This document shows, in pieces, positions 48,101 to 56,184 of a stretch of 64,000 nucleotides of DNA; position 1 is the first letter of the stretch, and the number at the start of each line of letters is the position of its first letter. The DNA comes from CAYYKK01 sp046351395 (GTDB lineage Bacteria; Myxococcota_A; Polyangia; Polyangiales; Polyangiaceae). The stretch is taken from contig JAXLYP010000005.1 of the NCBI GenBank assembly GCA_046351395.1, positions 62,001 through 126,000 on the forward strand, written 5' to 3'. The notes beneath the pieces were generated by a model. It saw nothing but the letters and a program-made list of their open reading frames with translations. It had not been told where the DNA came from and searched no databases. Both the position numbers and the translations under genes were made by a program.

Positions 48101-48395
48101 GGCTCCCGTTCGGCGCGTGCGCGTGCCCCACGAACACGACCTCACCACGCGGCCGGTAGGGCACGAGATCGGACGCGATGAGGACGCTCTTCGCGCCATC
48201 GCCCCCGGCGTGCTCGTCCGCGACGACGATCGGCGCGGGCGCGACGACGCGCATCGGCCCGCTCTCGACCATCGAGAACGTGGCCTTGCACGCCAGCGTC
48301 ACACGGAGCTGACCGGCGGTTCGCCACAGGCGGGCGCCGCACGCCACGTCCTGCGTCGCCATGATCGAGAGCGGCCAATCGGCTCCAATGCTCAC
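45114..48395 (-). CDS. DUF2169 domain - disordered linker - pentapeptide repeat protein (T6SS-associated type)
   Basis: A protein of 1093 residues from GTG. Residues 1-330 are a DUF2169 domain (VVADEHAGGDGAKSVLIASD, EVVFVGHAHAPNG, VFGERVV, PFTRMPIVYERS). About 340-800 are Pro/Ser/Ala-rich and disordered. Residues 815-1090 are pentapeptide repeats (A(D/N)LxX), such as DLSAAQLDGADLTHAKLDGA, forming a right-handed beta helix of about 13 turns. DUF2169-pentapeptide proteins occur in T6SS VgrG/effector loci and are thought to help load effectors. Here no VgrG or effector is adjacent. The linker is unusually long. The end is coupled to the next gene by TTGA. Confidence 0.82.
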   Translation of the reverse strand: MSIGADWPLSIMATQDVACGARLWRTAGQLRVTLACKATFSMVESGPMRVVAPAPIVVADEHAGGDGAKSVLIASDLVPYRPRGEVVFVGHAHAPNGSPCPSLTARLAVIGQRPYIDKSIHVFGERVVLADGQFSAPVPFTRMPIVYERSVQHPDENPCGMAAQTGSPAPNLVDPQDAASPTSLGPIAASWPVRRRMLRQLDPGVVESPVPEIPDAFAWSYFQAAPPDQRCPFFEGNEWLVLDGLHPDRAHFETQLPFVRAAARLYQAAPGESLGDAPFREFPLTADTLFVDGDRGLVCLLWRGNLDIDQAQLASMQVLAGLEVGGRTVPWPQSSMRPPPPQSQRASSPEPSGQYSVSAPTGSHASGSYPAISQPAPSQSVAAQPAAAVPQMSVSPAAHTGLPVMPPASQGAPSSVAFSSMPTPQLPSIVPSEAMTHRRPEAPTAKSPTTMEVQAEWLEPPVPEAGQATRVAQVSSSLKATMPVTDLQALLREATPSSRSPGNVQKPPSSPSSPRIEVLSAPPPAGEVTGPHPAEWGAGEPAHARVAMPAQEDAPQSLNPTTMRRPKFDDPETFQPDSASLAEIVHNAELAIGRRKESVAPTPAPAVPLVARKMTPGPTPIQRTPTPPPMSISQDPANLAAQARARAAEAAAQGAAAARQHMAAANANAMRKVRPPKTTIRGLGDPTRRPSHEPHFTDEADAFGESAMAGGVNFLEESTTGGDDVQAAIAQILPETRMRPEVDEEAPATRASLGLNLPPPTEPPGPDPDDGGGATRIAHGVDPALLAALRPPGLGVPGGAEAPAPDEQKTPSPPAIVDARAEVQRRMASGETLAGMSLEGVDLSTLDLSRCNLSGARLKGASLRSATLLGVDLSAAQLDGADLTHAKLDGANLERASLRAAILSDASLRTARITDADFEGAIGTSASFDEVTGDRVRFVGARFDCARFDRAVLEAADFSEAIVDGASFVGARLVEARLYEIRGESVTFTGATLTGARLDTSVLARAQFQNIDAADSLWDQAEIDQASFVGAKLAGASFIKASCREAVFEGADLADARFNRSILWGARFTNAKAEGVNFDGADTRGAVLPTSTA

Positions 48396-48515
48396 GTGTC
48401 TGCCCGGGATCTATCACGCAAACCCAGGAGCCGATACAGGTCTCCCCCCTCCTCGGGGTCGCCCGGCCGGGCTTTCGACGGTACGATGGGGGGCGATGTC
48501 CGAGCGCGGAGAAGC

Positions 48516-50419
48516 ATGAGCGCGCCCCGGCTGCTGTCCCCGAGGACGCGGCGTTCGGCCCTCGCGGCGCTGGTCGTCGCGGCCTGCGCGGCAGCTCCCC
48601 GCGCCGCGCGATCGGACGGCATCCTCGCTGGGAGCGATTTCGTCCCCGTCGAGCAGCGCGTCGCGATCGCGGTCGACGGGGGGCGGAGCACCACCTGGTC
48701 CAGCCTTCGGTTCGACGGGCCGGGGGGGACGGTCGCCGTGGTCGTCCCCGTGAAGGCGGGGAGCTCGCTCGACTACAGCTCCCGCGCGTTCTTCGAGGCG
48801 CTCGAGGAGGCCACCGCCGTGCGGGTCGTCCCGCCCGATCAAAAGCCCGCGGTCTGCGTCGGACAAGGGACGGACGCGACGTTCAGCGTCGAAGGTGAGC
48901 TCGAGGGTCCGAAGCCCCTCGAGCCGGAGGAGTTCATCGTGCTCCCGAGCTCCGTCGACGTGCAGGCGTGGGCCGCGCAGGCGGGCCTCATCGTGGATCC
49001 CACCCTCGTCGCCGGTCTGAACGCCCTCGACGGGGACTACTCGTTCGCCGTCCTGCGGTACACGGCCCCGGCGGGCCCTCAAACCACGCGGACTTTCCGC
49101 GCCGTCGCGCCGACCCCGACGCCAGCGCTCCCGCTGGTCCTGTCCACGGCGGGGAAGTCCGATCTGCGAATCATCGCCTGGCAGCTCGGCGCCCAGCGCG
49201 CGCGGCTCTCGGGCGTCGAGGTCGCGATCGATCCCGATCAGCTCTCGTTCCGCGCGGGTGACGACACCAGCAACTACCGCGCGCTCGTGGACGCCGCGCT
49301 GAGCGATCCCAGCCGCTACGCGGTCGAATCCTCGAGCCATTTTGCGCTCGCATCGAGCGCTTCGCTCTTCGATGGGACCGCCTCCATCCGCGCCGTCACG
49401 GACGCGTACTTCACGCGCGCCCTCGACGCGGGGGACGCGACGGGGGAGGTCGCGGCGTGCACGTTCAAGGCGGCGACCGCGCTCGCTCAGTCGGCCGCGC
49501 TCGGCCACGCCTGCCCGCGCGGCGACCTCGGCTCCGTCGGCCCCGCCGAGGCGTGCGCGGAGACGCCCGGATCGGTCGACGCGGGGCCCTCGCGTGCGGC
49601 GGAGTGACGGACGATTTCTCGATCGCGTTCAGCGATCTCGTGGCCTCGGACACCTGGGTCACGCGCACCGTCCTCCGCCTCGCGCCGCACCAGAGCGGGC
49701 TCGACGCCGCGGTCACGTTCGGGCTCGGCGCGCCCGTCGATCCGGTGGTGGAGGCCGCCAAGGTCGACGCGAGCGGGTGCAGCTCGAGCAGCTCGTCGAC
49801 CGGCTCGGGGCCGCCCCCCTCCACCTCGGGCGGCGGCACGATCGAAGTGCCGGTCTACCAGCACGAGGGGTGTGATTGCAGCGGTAACTACGTCTTGATT
49901 GGCTACGAGGACGTCCCCGACACCGGCGACGCACCGAGCGCCTACTACGACGACGGGAGCGACGGCTGCTCCGGCTCGCCGAACGACAGCCTGTACACGA
50001 ACACACCCGAGGACGACTGCGCCTACGATCCCGGCACCTCGAGCGACTCGAGCGGCTGCGATTGCTCGAGCGACGCGGACGCGGGCGGCTGCGACGACAG
50101 CGGGGACTACGGGGACGACTGCGCGAGCGACGCGGGCGGGGACGCGTGCTCGAGCTCCGGCGACGCCTGCAGCGGCTTCGACGCGAGCGGCTGCGACTGC
50201 GCCGTCGCGGAGAAGCACGTCGCGAGGAAATCCCACGCGCGACCGCGGCGCGCGGCGCTCCCCCTGAGCCCGCTCGTCTACGGGACGGCGCTCCTCGTCA
50301 TCCCCCTCCGCCGCCGCAACCGCGCGCGTTCTTCCGGTGCGGGAGAGCCGGCGAAGCTTCGAACGGCGTTCCGCCGAGCCGCCCGCCTTCTCCGCGGCCT
50401 TGACCGGTCATCGCGTTGA
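48516..50419 (+). pseudogene. DUF2330-type secreted protein, split by a single frameshift
   Basis: The first frame (48516-49607) begins after GGAGAAG and encodes a signal peptide, then SDGILAGSDFVPVEQRVAI and AVVVPVKAG, typical of DUF2330. It stops at 49605-49607. The family continues at once in another frame (ALACGGVTDDFSIAF) to 50419. Adding one G to the GGGG run near 49578-49581 joins both into one protein of about 634 residues. The C-terminal part has a Cys/Asp/Ser-rich stretch, a membrane helix (SPLVYGTALLVIP) and RRRNR, like a myxobacterial surface-sorting tail. Phase slippage, real mutation or a sequencing error are all possible. Confidence 0.72.
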
Positions 50420-50609
50420 GCCCACGAACGGAATCCCAGTTCTGCAAACACCTGCGGCCTCGATCGATTGCAATCTTGCACCGATCCGCATCATCCTCCC
50501 GTCGACCAGATCTTGAATTGCTCCACCATTTCGCTCCCTTTCACGACTCGGCCCCGGGCGCACCGGCGGTGGTATCAACCTTGCTCCCAGATGGCTCGGA
50601 CGGTGCAAC

Positions 50610-51050
50610 ATGAGCGATAGGGGGCGAACGTCATCCGCGTCCGACGAATGGGCGGAGGCCATCGCTGGAGACTTGATCGAGCGTCTCGACGCCTTCGCGT
50701 TCGAGCGCGAGAAGGTGCTCGACAAACTCGATATCAAGCGAGCGAAGGCCGCGCGCGCTCTCTCCATGGAGCTCGGCACCGTGCGCCGAACGCTCGGGTG
50801 CATCCCACGGGATCCCTCGGACGACCGCACGAACGAGGTCATCCGCCAGTTTCGAGAGCTCCGCGTGCGCGCAGCCGCGCTGATGGCCGGCGCGCCCCTC
50901 GAGACCGAGGCGCCCATGGAGAGCGGGCCGATGGCCCGCGTGACGCCCCCGCCCTCCTCCGCCGAGCAGGCCACCGACGACCGCGATCTCGACGAGATCA
51001 CCGCGGCGCGGACGCCCGAGAGCCTGCGGACGTCGCCGAAGCGACGCTGA
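50610..51050 (+). CDS. Hypothetical helical protein
   Basis: A protein of 146 residues. Residues 15-95 look helical and charged (AFEREKVLDKLDIKRAKAARAL), possibly a short coiled coil. The rest is Pro/Glu-rich and disordered. No motif, signal or membrane segment is seen. It is convergent with the M19 dipeptidase gene, 11 bp apart. Confidence 0.5.
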   Translation: MSDRGRTSSASDEWAEAIAGDLIERLDAFAFEREKVLDKLDIKRAKAARALSMELGTVRRTLGCIPRDPSDDRTNEVIRQFRELRVRAAALMAGAPLETEAPMESGPMARVTPPPSSAEQATDDRDLDEITAARTPESLRTSPKRR

Positions 51051-51061
51051 CGCCGAGCCCG

Positions 51062-52237
51062 TTACTTGGCGCTCGGCGGGCGCCACCGGAGGACGCGCTT
51101 CACGTTCTCCGAGAAGACCTTCTGCACGTCCTCGTCGCTGAGGCCGGCCTCCACGAGCGCCTTCGCGAACCGGGGGAAGTACGACGCGTCGGGCAGGTCC
51201 TCGACCGGGTCGCTCCCGTCGAAGTCGGAGCCGATGCCCACGTGATCGATCCCGGCGATCTTGATCATGTAGAGCGCCTGCGCGACGACGTCCTCGAGCG
51301 TCGGCTTGGAGCCGAGCTTCACGTATTTGTCGTAGAAATTGATGCCGATGACGCCGCCGCTCTCGCCGATCGCGCGGAGCTCGTCGTCCGTCACGTTCCG
51401 GGGGACGTTCGCGAGCGCTCGAGCGTTCGAGTGGGTCGCGACGATGGGAGCGCCGAACTTCTTCGCGATCTCGACGACGTCCGTGAAGCCCTTGTCGCTC
51501 ATGTGCGAGACGTCCACGAGCGCGCCCGCTTGGTAGACGCGATCGCAGAACTGCTTGCCGAGATCGGTGAGCCCGTACGACTGATCGGGATCCGTGGACG
51601 AGGACGCGAGCTTGTCGCTCTTCATGTGGACGAGACCGACGAACCGGACCCCGCGCTGGATGAAGCGATCGATCTGCGTGATGTCCGCGGCGAACGCGCC
51701 CGCGCCCTCGATCGTGGCGAACGCCGCGACCTTGTCCTCCGGGACGTTCCCCTTCGGCGCCCACGCGAGCACGTCCGGGTGGGCGGCGACGATGCGGTCG
51801 AGCGCGTCGAAGATCGCGTCCGCGTCCGCGATGGTGGGGTGGCCGACCTTCTTCGCGTCCGCGTGCAGTTTGTCCGAGATGTAGATCGCGAGAAAAACGC
51901 CCCCGACGTTCCCGGCCCGCAGGGTCTTCTCCGTGATGTGGCCCTTCGGCAGCGACGGATCGCGGCCCTTCTCCCAAACCTGGTAGGGCGTGTCGCAGTG
52001 CATGTCGAACGCGCGCGGCGCGCCGAGCGGCGGTGCGGGCGCGAACTCGGGTGCTAGATTCGCGGGCGGTGCAGCGCTCGACGAGCTCGCAGACGGCGCG
52101 ACAGTGGCGGCCGAGGTGACGCTCGTGATCTGGGAGGGCGCGGCCGTCGATCCGGAGGCGAGGCGGGGATCGGGCTTGCGATCACAGCCCACGAACGCCG
52201 CGGCGAACCCGAGGAGCAAGGACCACCGCGCGATCAT
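51062..52237 (-). CDS. Membrane dipeptidase (M19 family) lipoprotein
   Basis: A protein of 391 residues. The lipobox AAFVGC (Cys about 18) and a Ser/Ala linker precede a complete M19 domain. Zinc ligands are all kept: HCD in FDMHCDTP, Glu in ATIEGA, His in VDVSHMSD and ATHSNARAL, and Asp in GIGSDFDG. It should hydrolyse dipeptides, including those with D-residues at the C-terminal side, at the cell surface. It starts 18 bp from a divergent PHP-domain gene. Confidence 0.88.
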   Translation of the reverse strand: MIARWSLLLGFAAAFVGCDRKPDPRLASGSTAAPSQITSVTSAATVAPSASSSSAAPPANLAPEFAPAPPLGAPRAFDMHCDTPYQVWEKGRDPSLPKGHITEKTLRAGNVGGVFLAIYISDKLHADAKKVGHPTIADADAIFDALDRIVAAHPDVLAWAPKGNVPEDKVAAFATIEGAGAFAADITQIDRFIQRGVRFVGLVHMKSDKLASSSTDPDQSYGLTDLGKQFCDRVYQAGALVDVSHMSDKGFTDVVEIAKKFGAPIVATHSNARALANVPRNVTDDELRAIGESGGVIGINFYDKYVKLGSKPTLEDVVAQALYMIKIAGIDHVGIGSDFDGSDPVEDLPDASYFPRFAKALVEAGLSDEDVQKVFSENVKRVLRWRPPSAK

Positions 52238-52255
52238 GAGGCCGAGTCTTACCCC

Positions 52256-53395
52256 GTGAGCGCCGCGAGGACACGCGGTCTTTGCGCGGTCGGCGCGGTC
52301 GGCGCGCTCGCTCTCCTCGAGTGCCGGTCGATCCCTCCGCGGGCCGGAGCGCGGTCCGACGCGAGCGCGCTCCCCTCGGCGTCCGCAGCGGCGCCGGCTC
52401 CCGTCACGACCGAGCCGCCGCCCCGCGCTCGCTTCGCGCGCGAGCTCGACGCGACGAGCTTCAAGAAAGGGAACGTGCACACGCACTCCAACGTCAGCGA
52501 CGGCGACTCGAGTCCCGAGACGGTCGTCCGTTGGTACCGCGACCACGGGTACGACTTCCTCGCGATGACCGAGCACCACGTGCTGCTCGACCCGAAGCTC
52601 CTCGCCCCGCTCGAGACGGACACGTTCAAGCTCGTCTCGGGGGAGGAGATCACGATGACGGGGGCCGGAAAGCAGGTGCACGTGAACGGCCTCTGCATCC
52701 GCGCCGCCATCCAGGGCGGCACGTACGCAACACCCCGGGATGCGCTCGATCACGCGATCGCGGCCGTCGCCGCGCAGGACGGGGTGTCGATCATCAACCA
52801 CCCGAACTTCGAGTGGGCGCTCGAGGTCGACGACGTCAGGCGATCCGAGGGGGCGACGCTGCTCGAGGTCGCGAGCGGGCACCCCTTCGTCAACACCGCG
52901 GGCGCGTGCGATCCCGGCTCGCCGTGCCGCCCCTCGCACGAGGCGTTGTGGGACGCGGCGCTCTCTGCGGGGCGCGATTTCGGCCCCGTCGCGGTGGATG
53001 ACGCGCACAAGTTCAAGCCCCCCCGACAGAGCCTCGAGGCCCGCGCCGGGCGCGCCTGGATCCAGGTCTTCTCGAGCGAGGGCGACGCGACGGCCCTCTG
53101 CGCGCACCTCCGGGCGGGCGAGCTCTACGCGTCGACGGGCGCGGAAATCACGCGCTTCCGCGTCCACGACGATCGCATGACGGTGTGGCCCCGCTCGACC
53201 GACGCCGAGGTCGAGTTCGTCGGGCGCGGGGGCGTGGTCCTCGATCTCCACCGAGTGACCGCGGAAGAGGCCGGGGCTCGCTCGTATGTCGCCGACGGCA
53301 GCGAGGGGTACGTCCGCGCACGGGTCCGCGAGCCGAGCGGCGCGCTCGCGTACTTACCGGCGGTGCGGGTCCTGAGGCATGATGCGCCGCCATGA
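52256..53395 (+). CDS. PHP-domain phosphoesterase-like protein, CehA/McbA type
   Basis: A protein of 379 residues from GTG. A hydrophobic start ends in ALLEC, a weak lipobox, so it may be an exported lipoprotein. The PHP domain carries the metal-binding motifs: GNVHTHSNVSDGD, MTEHH, INHPNFEW and VDDAH. CehA-type members act on phosphoesters or related bonds, but the substrate cannot be read from the sequence. Its stop overlaps the next gene as ATGA, so they are coupled. Confidence 0.78.
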   Translation: MSAARTRGLCAVGAVGALALLECRSIPPRAGARSDASALPSASAAAPAPVTTEPPPRARFARELDATSFKKGNVHTHSNVSDGDSSPETVVRWYRDHGYDFLAMTEHHVLLDPKLLAPLETDTFKLVSGEEITMTGAGKQVHVNGLCIRAAIQGGTYATPRDALDHAIAAVAAQDGVSIINHPNFEWALEVDDVRRSEGATLLEVASGHPFVNTAGACDPGSPCRPSHEALWDAALSAGRDFGPVAVDDAHKFKPPRQSLEARAGRAWIQVFSSEGDATALCAHLRAGELYASTGAEITRFRVHDDRMTVWPRSTDAEVEFVGRGGVVLDLHRVTAEEAGARSYVADGSEGYVRARVREPSGALAYLPAVRVLRHDAPP

Positions 53396-54333
53396 GCGGC
53401 CCCACCCCTCGACGCGCGATCGCTGCCGTCGCCACGGGCGCGGCCTGGCTCGTCGGTTTGTCGGCGCTCCTCACGCTCGCCGACGGCTTCCTCGGGACCG
53501 TGCACGTCGCGCGCGCGGTGCTGGGCGGGCTGCTCGTGAGCCTCGCCGTGGGCCGCGCGGGCGTGCTCTGGGACGACGACGATCCCGACGCGGACTCCTA
53601 CAAAAAGCCCGCGCTCCTCGCGCTGAAGGGGGCCGTCCGCGGAGCTTCGGTCGCCCTCGCCACGATCGCGATCGCGTCCGCCGTGGGGTGGGCCACGATC
53701 GGCGCGGGGACCCCCGCGCTCGCGATCTTCGTCGGCCTGCTCGTCGCGGCCGGGAACGCGGTGCGCGACGAGCTGCTGCTCCGTGCGCTGCCGATCCACT
53801 TCGCGCGGCGCGCGGGCCTCGTCGGTGACGGCGGCCGAGGCCGCCTCTCGATCTCGACGCCCACCGAGCTCGGCGTCGTGGGCTTCTGCGCGCTCGTCTC
53901 CCTCGCCCCGCTCGTGCTCGCGCCTCGCGCGACCGCGGGCAGCCTCGTGTTCGCGGCGTCGATCGGCGCGCTCCACGCCGCGATGCAGATCCGATCGCGG
54001 AGCGCGTGGGGGCCCATCGCGTCGAGCTTCGCGCTGCGTCTCATCCTCGGTCCCACGCTCCAGGCGGGCCTGCTTCGCATCGACTGGTCGGTCGGCGAGC
54101 TCGCGGTGGGCTCGACGGATGCCGGCCCCGCGGTCTGGGTGTTCGCGGCGCTCGCGATCGCGGTCGCCGCCGTGGGAATCCCCCGGCGCCCGCTGCCCCC
54201 GCCCGATCCGCTCAGCGCCGGAGCTGCCGCGCGCCCTCGCGCGACTCGTCGATCTCCTCGAACTCGGCGTCCACGACCCGAGGCGTCTCCTGCTTCGCCG
54301 CAGGCTTCGGAGCCGGAGCCGCCTCCACCCTGA
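53392..54333 (+). CDS. CPBP-like intramembrane protease-related membrane protein
   Basis: A protein of 313 residues with about seven membrane helices. VRDELLLRALP resembles the first CPBP motif (EExxxR), with Asp-Glu instead of Glu-Glu, and ASIGALHAAMQI has the FxxxH-like second motif with one His. CPBP proteins are Rce1-related metalloproteases or bacteriocin-immunity proteins. Activity is uncertain. The Pro-rich last 40 residues are antisense to the end of the next gene (122 bp overlap). Confidence 0.6.
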   Translation: MSGPTPRRAIAAVATGAAWLVGLSALLTLADGFLGTVHVARAVLGGLLVSLAVGRAGVLWDDDDPDADSYKKPALLALKGAVRGASVALATIAIASAVGWATIGAGTPALAIFVGLLVAAGNAVRDELLLRALPIHFARRAGLVGDGGRGRLSISTPTELGVVGFCALVSLAPLVLAPRATAGSLVFAASIGALHAAMQIRSRSAWGPIASSFALRLILGPTLQAGLLRIDWSVGELAVGSTDAGPAVWVFAALAIAVAAVGIPRRPLPPPDPLSAGAAARPRATRRSPRTRRPRPEASPASPQASEPEPPPP

Positions 54334-54916
54334 CCTTCGACGTCGCGCCCGTCCATGGGGAGGCGCCGACGACGAAGAGCCGCGGGAACTTGTAGACGAC
54401 CTCCCCCTGCTCGGTGACGTCGACGTCGATCTCGTCACCGCGCGTCTTCGCGAGCTCCGTGAGGAAGTCGTCCGCCTGCTGCAGCGGGATCTGGAGCGAC
54501 CCCGCGACATCCGCCGGGCGGAGCACGCCGCCCCGGTTCGCGGCGAGCGCGAACACCGCTTGTGCGCGCTTCGCGTTCTGCTCGTCCGTGCCCGACTTCT
54601 CGAGCTTCTTGCCGCCGAACATCATCGGCAGCGCGATGGCGAGGGTGAGCGCGCCGAAGATGAGCCCGCTCATGAGCCCCGCCGTCGAGGAGAGCAGGCT
54701 GAGCAGCGTGCCCATCAGGAGCGAGAACGCCGTGCCCACCGCGAGCACGACGTACGCGAGCGTGCGGACCACCGCGCCGCCGACCTTCGCGGGCTGCCCC
54801 GCCATCGTCACGCTGCCCGTGGAGAGCACGGAGCGAGGCTGTCCGCAGGCCGTGCAATACGCGTTCAACCCGCGATAAATGATCGGCGCGTCTTGCTTGC
54901 AGTTCGGACAGAGCAT
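54212..54916 (-). CDS. Zinc-ribbon membrane protein with winged-helix-like domain
   Basis: A protein of 234 residues. CPNCKQ and CTACGQ form a zinc ribbon (3-25). Two membrane helices lie at about 48-95. A helical domain (AQAVFALAANRGGVLRPADVAGSLQIPLQQADDFL, in parts) looks like a winged helix, and a strand pair follows. The tail is disordered and overlaps the convergent CPBP-like gene. It may be a membrane-anchored regulator. Confidence 0.65.
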   Translation of the reverse strand: MLCPNCKQDAPIIYRGLNAYCTACGQPRSVLSTGSVTMAGQPAKVGGAVVRTLAYVVLAVGTAFSLLMGTLLSLLSSTAGLMSGLIFGALTLAIALPMMFGGKKLEKSGTDEQNAKRAQAVFALAANRGGVLRPADVAGSLQIPLQQADDFLTELAKTRGDEIDVDVTEQGEVVYKFPRLFVVGASPWTGATSKVRVEAAPAPKPAAKQETPRVVDAEFEEIDESREGARQLRR

Positions 54917-54981
54917 CGGGCGCCAAGATGCGGACCCCGCGGGGGGCCGTCAAGGCGCGCGCCCAACGCGTGACCGCTTGG

Positions 54982-56040
54982 TTACTTCGTCGCGTGCGAG
55001 ACGAGGATCACGATGAGCACCGCGATGAGGCCGCACGCGACACCCACGCCCGCGGCCAGCAAGATGACCTTGCGAGGAGGCCGATCGAGCGGGGCGCTCA
55101 GCACGTTCGGATCCGAGAAGGGCTGCCCTTGCTGGATCGCCGCGCGATCCGTGGCGCGACGCCCCATCGAGCCGTAGCGCGCGGCCTTGAGATCCCGGAG
55201 GACACCCTCGAGCTGCTGCGCGACGGCGGCCGCGCTCGCGATGCGTTGGTTCCGATCGCGGCGGAGGCACGCGTCCACGACGGCGCAGATCGCTGGAGGA
55301 AGATCCGGCTTGCGGGTCTGCACCGGGTCGACGTCCTGCGTGAGGATGCGGACCATGAGGGCGTTGTAGTTCTGCGCCTCGTGCGGGAGCGTCCCGCTGA
55401 ACGCTTCGTACATTACGACGCCGAGCGACCAAACGTCGGCGCGGCCGTCGAGGTCCTCGCTGCCCTGGGCTTGCTCGGGCGCCATGTACGCGGGAGAGCC
55501 GACGACCGTCCCCGTCCGCGTCAGGGTGAAGTTCGTGCTGTTCGTCTCGAACATCTTCGAAATCCCGAAGTCCAGGATTTTTGCAATCATGGTGCCTTCG
55601 GGATTGCGATGTAAGTAGATGTTCGCGGGCTTCAGATCGCGGTGGATGATGCCCTGCGAGTGCGCCAGGCCGAGCGCCTTCGCGACGGACATGAACACCT
55701 CGCAGCCGAACTCGGGGTCGAGCGTCCCCTCGCGCTGGAGCTTCGTGTCGAGGCCCTCGCCGTCGAGCAGCTCGAACACGAGGAACGGCGAGCCGTCCTC
55801 CGCCTGCCCGAGATCCAGGATTTCGACGATGCTCGAGCTCCGGACGCGGCCGCTCGCCTTCGCCTCGTTGAAGAACCGCTGGAGCGCGACCGCGTCCTCC
55901 GCGACGTCCGGGCGCATCATTTTGAGCGCGACCTCACGGTCGATGAGCTCGTTCTTCGCCGCCCAAACCGCACCGCTCGCTCCAGAACCGAGGAGTCGGT
56001 TGAGACGGTACCGCGACTGGATGAGGTCGCCCGGATTCAC
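54982..56040 (-). CDS. Ser/Thr protein kinase with C-terminal membrane helix
   Basis: A protein of 352 residues from the GTG at 56038-56040; an ATG 33 codons upstream is possible but adds only low-complexity sequence. The kinase domain is complete: GSGASGAV, Lys40, HRDLKPAN (133-140), DFG (157-159) and YMAPEQ. A linker leads to one membrane helix near 325-348 with almost nothing beyond, so there is no external sensor. Regulation would come from partners or localisation. Confidence 0.85.
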   Translation of the reverse strand: MNPGDLIQSRYRLNRLLGSGASGAVWAAKNELIDREVALKMMRPDVAEDAVALQRFFNEAKASGRVRSSSIVEILDLGQAEDGSPFLVFELLDGEGLDTKLQREGTLDPEFGCEVFMSVAKALGLAHSQGIIHRDLKPANIYLHRNPEGTMIAKILDFGISKMFETNSTNFTLTRTGTVVGSPAYMAPEQAQGSEDLDGRADVWSLGVVMYEAFSGTLPHEAQNYNALMVRILTQDVDPVQTRKPDLPPAICAVVDACLRRDRNQRIASAAAVAQQLEGVLRDLKAARYGSMGRRATDRAAIQQGQPFSDPNVLSAPLDRPPRKVILLAAGVGVACGLIAVLIVILVSHATK

Positions 56041-56184
56041 GAGAGGTCCGCCGGAAAGTAGACCATCAGGAGGCCCGGCGGCGAACTTTCCTCGCTTTCG
56101 CTCCCCGCATGGAGACGCGCCCGTGATCCACTGGAACACGGGCGCGCTCGGATGTGGCCGAAGGGGGATCTTCGGAGGGAGGGA

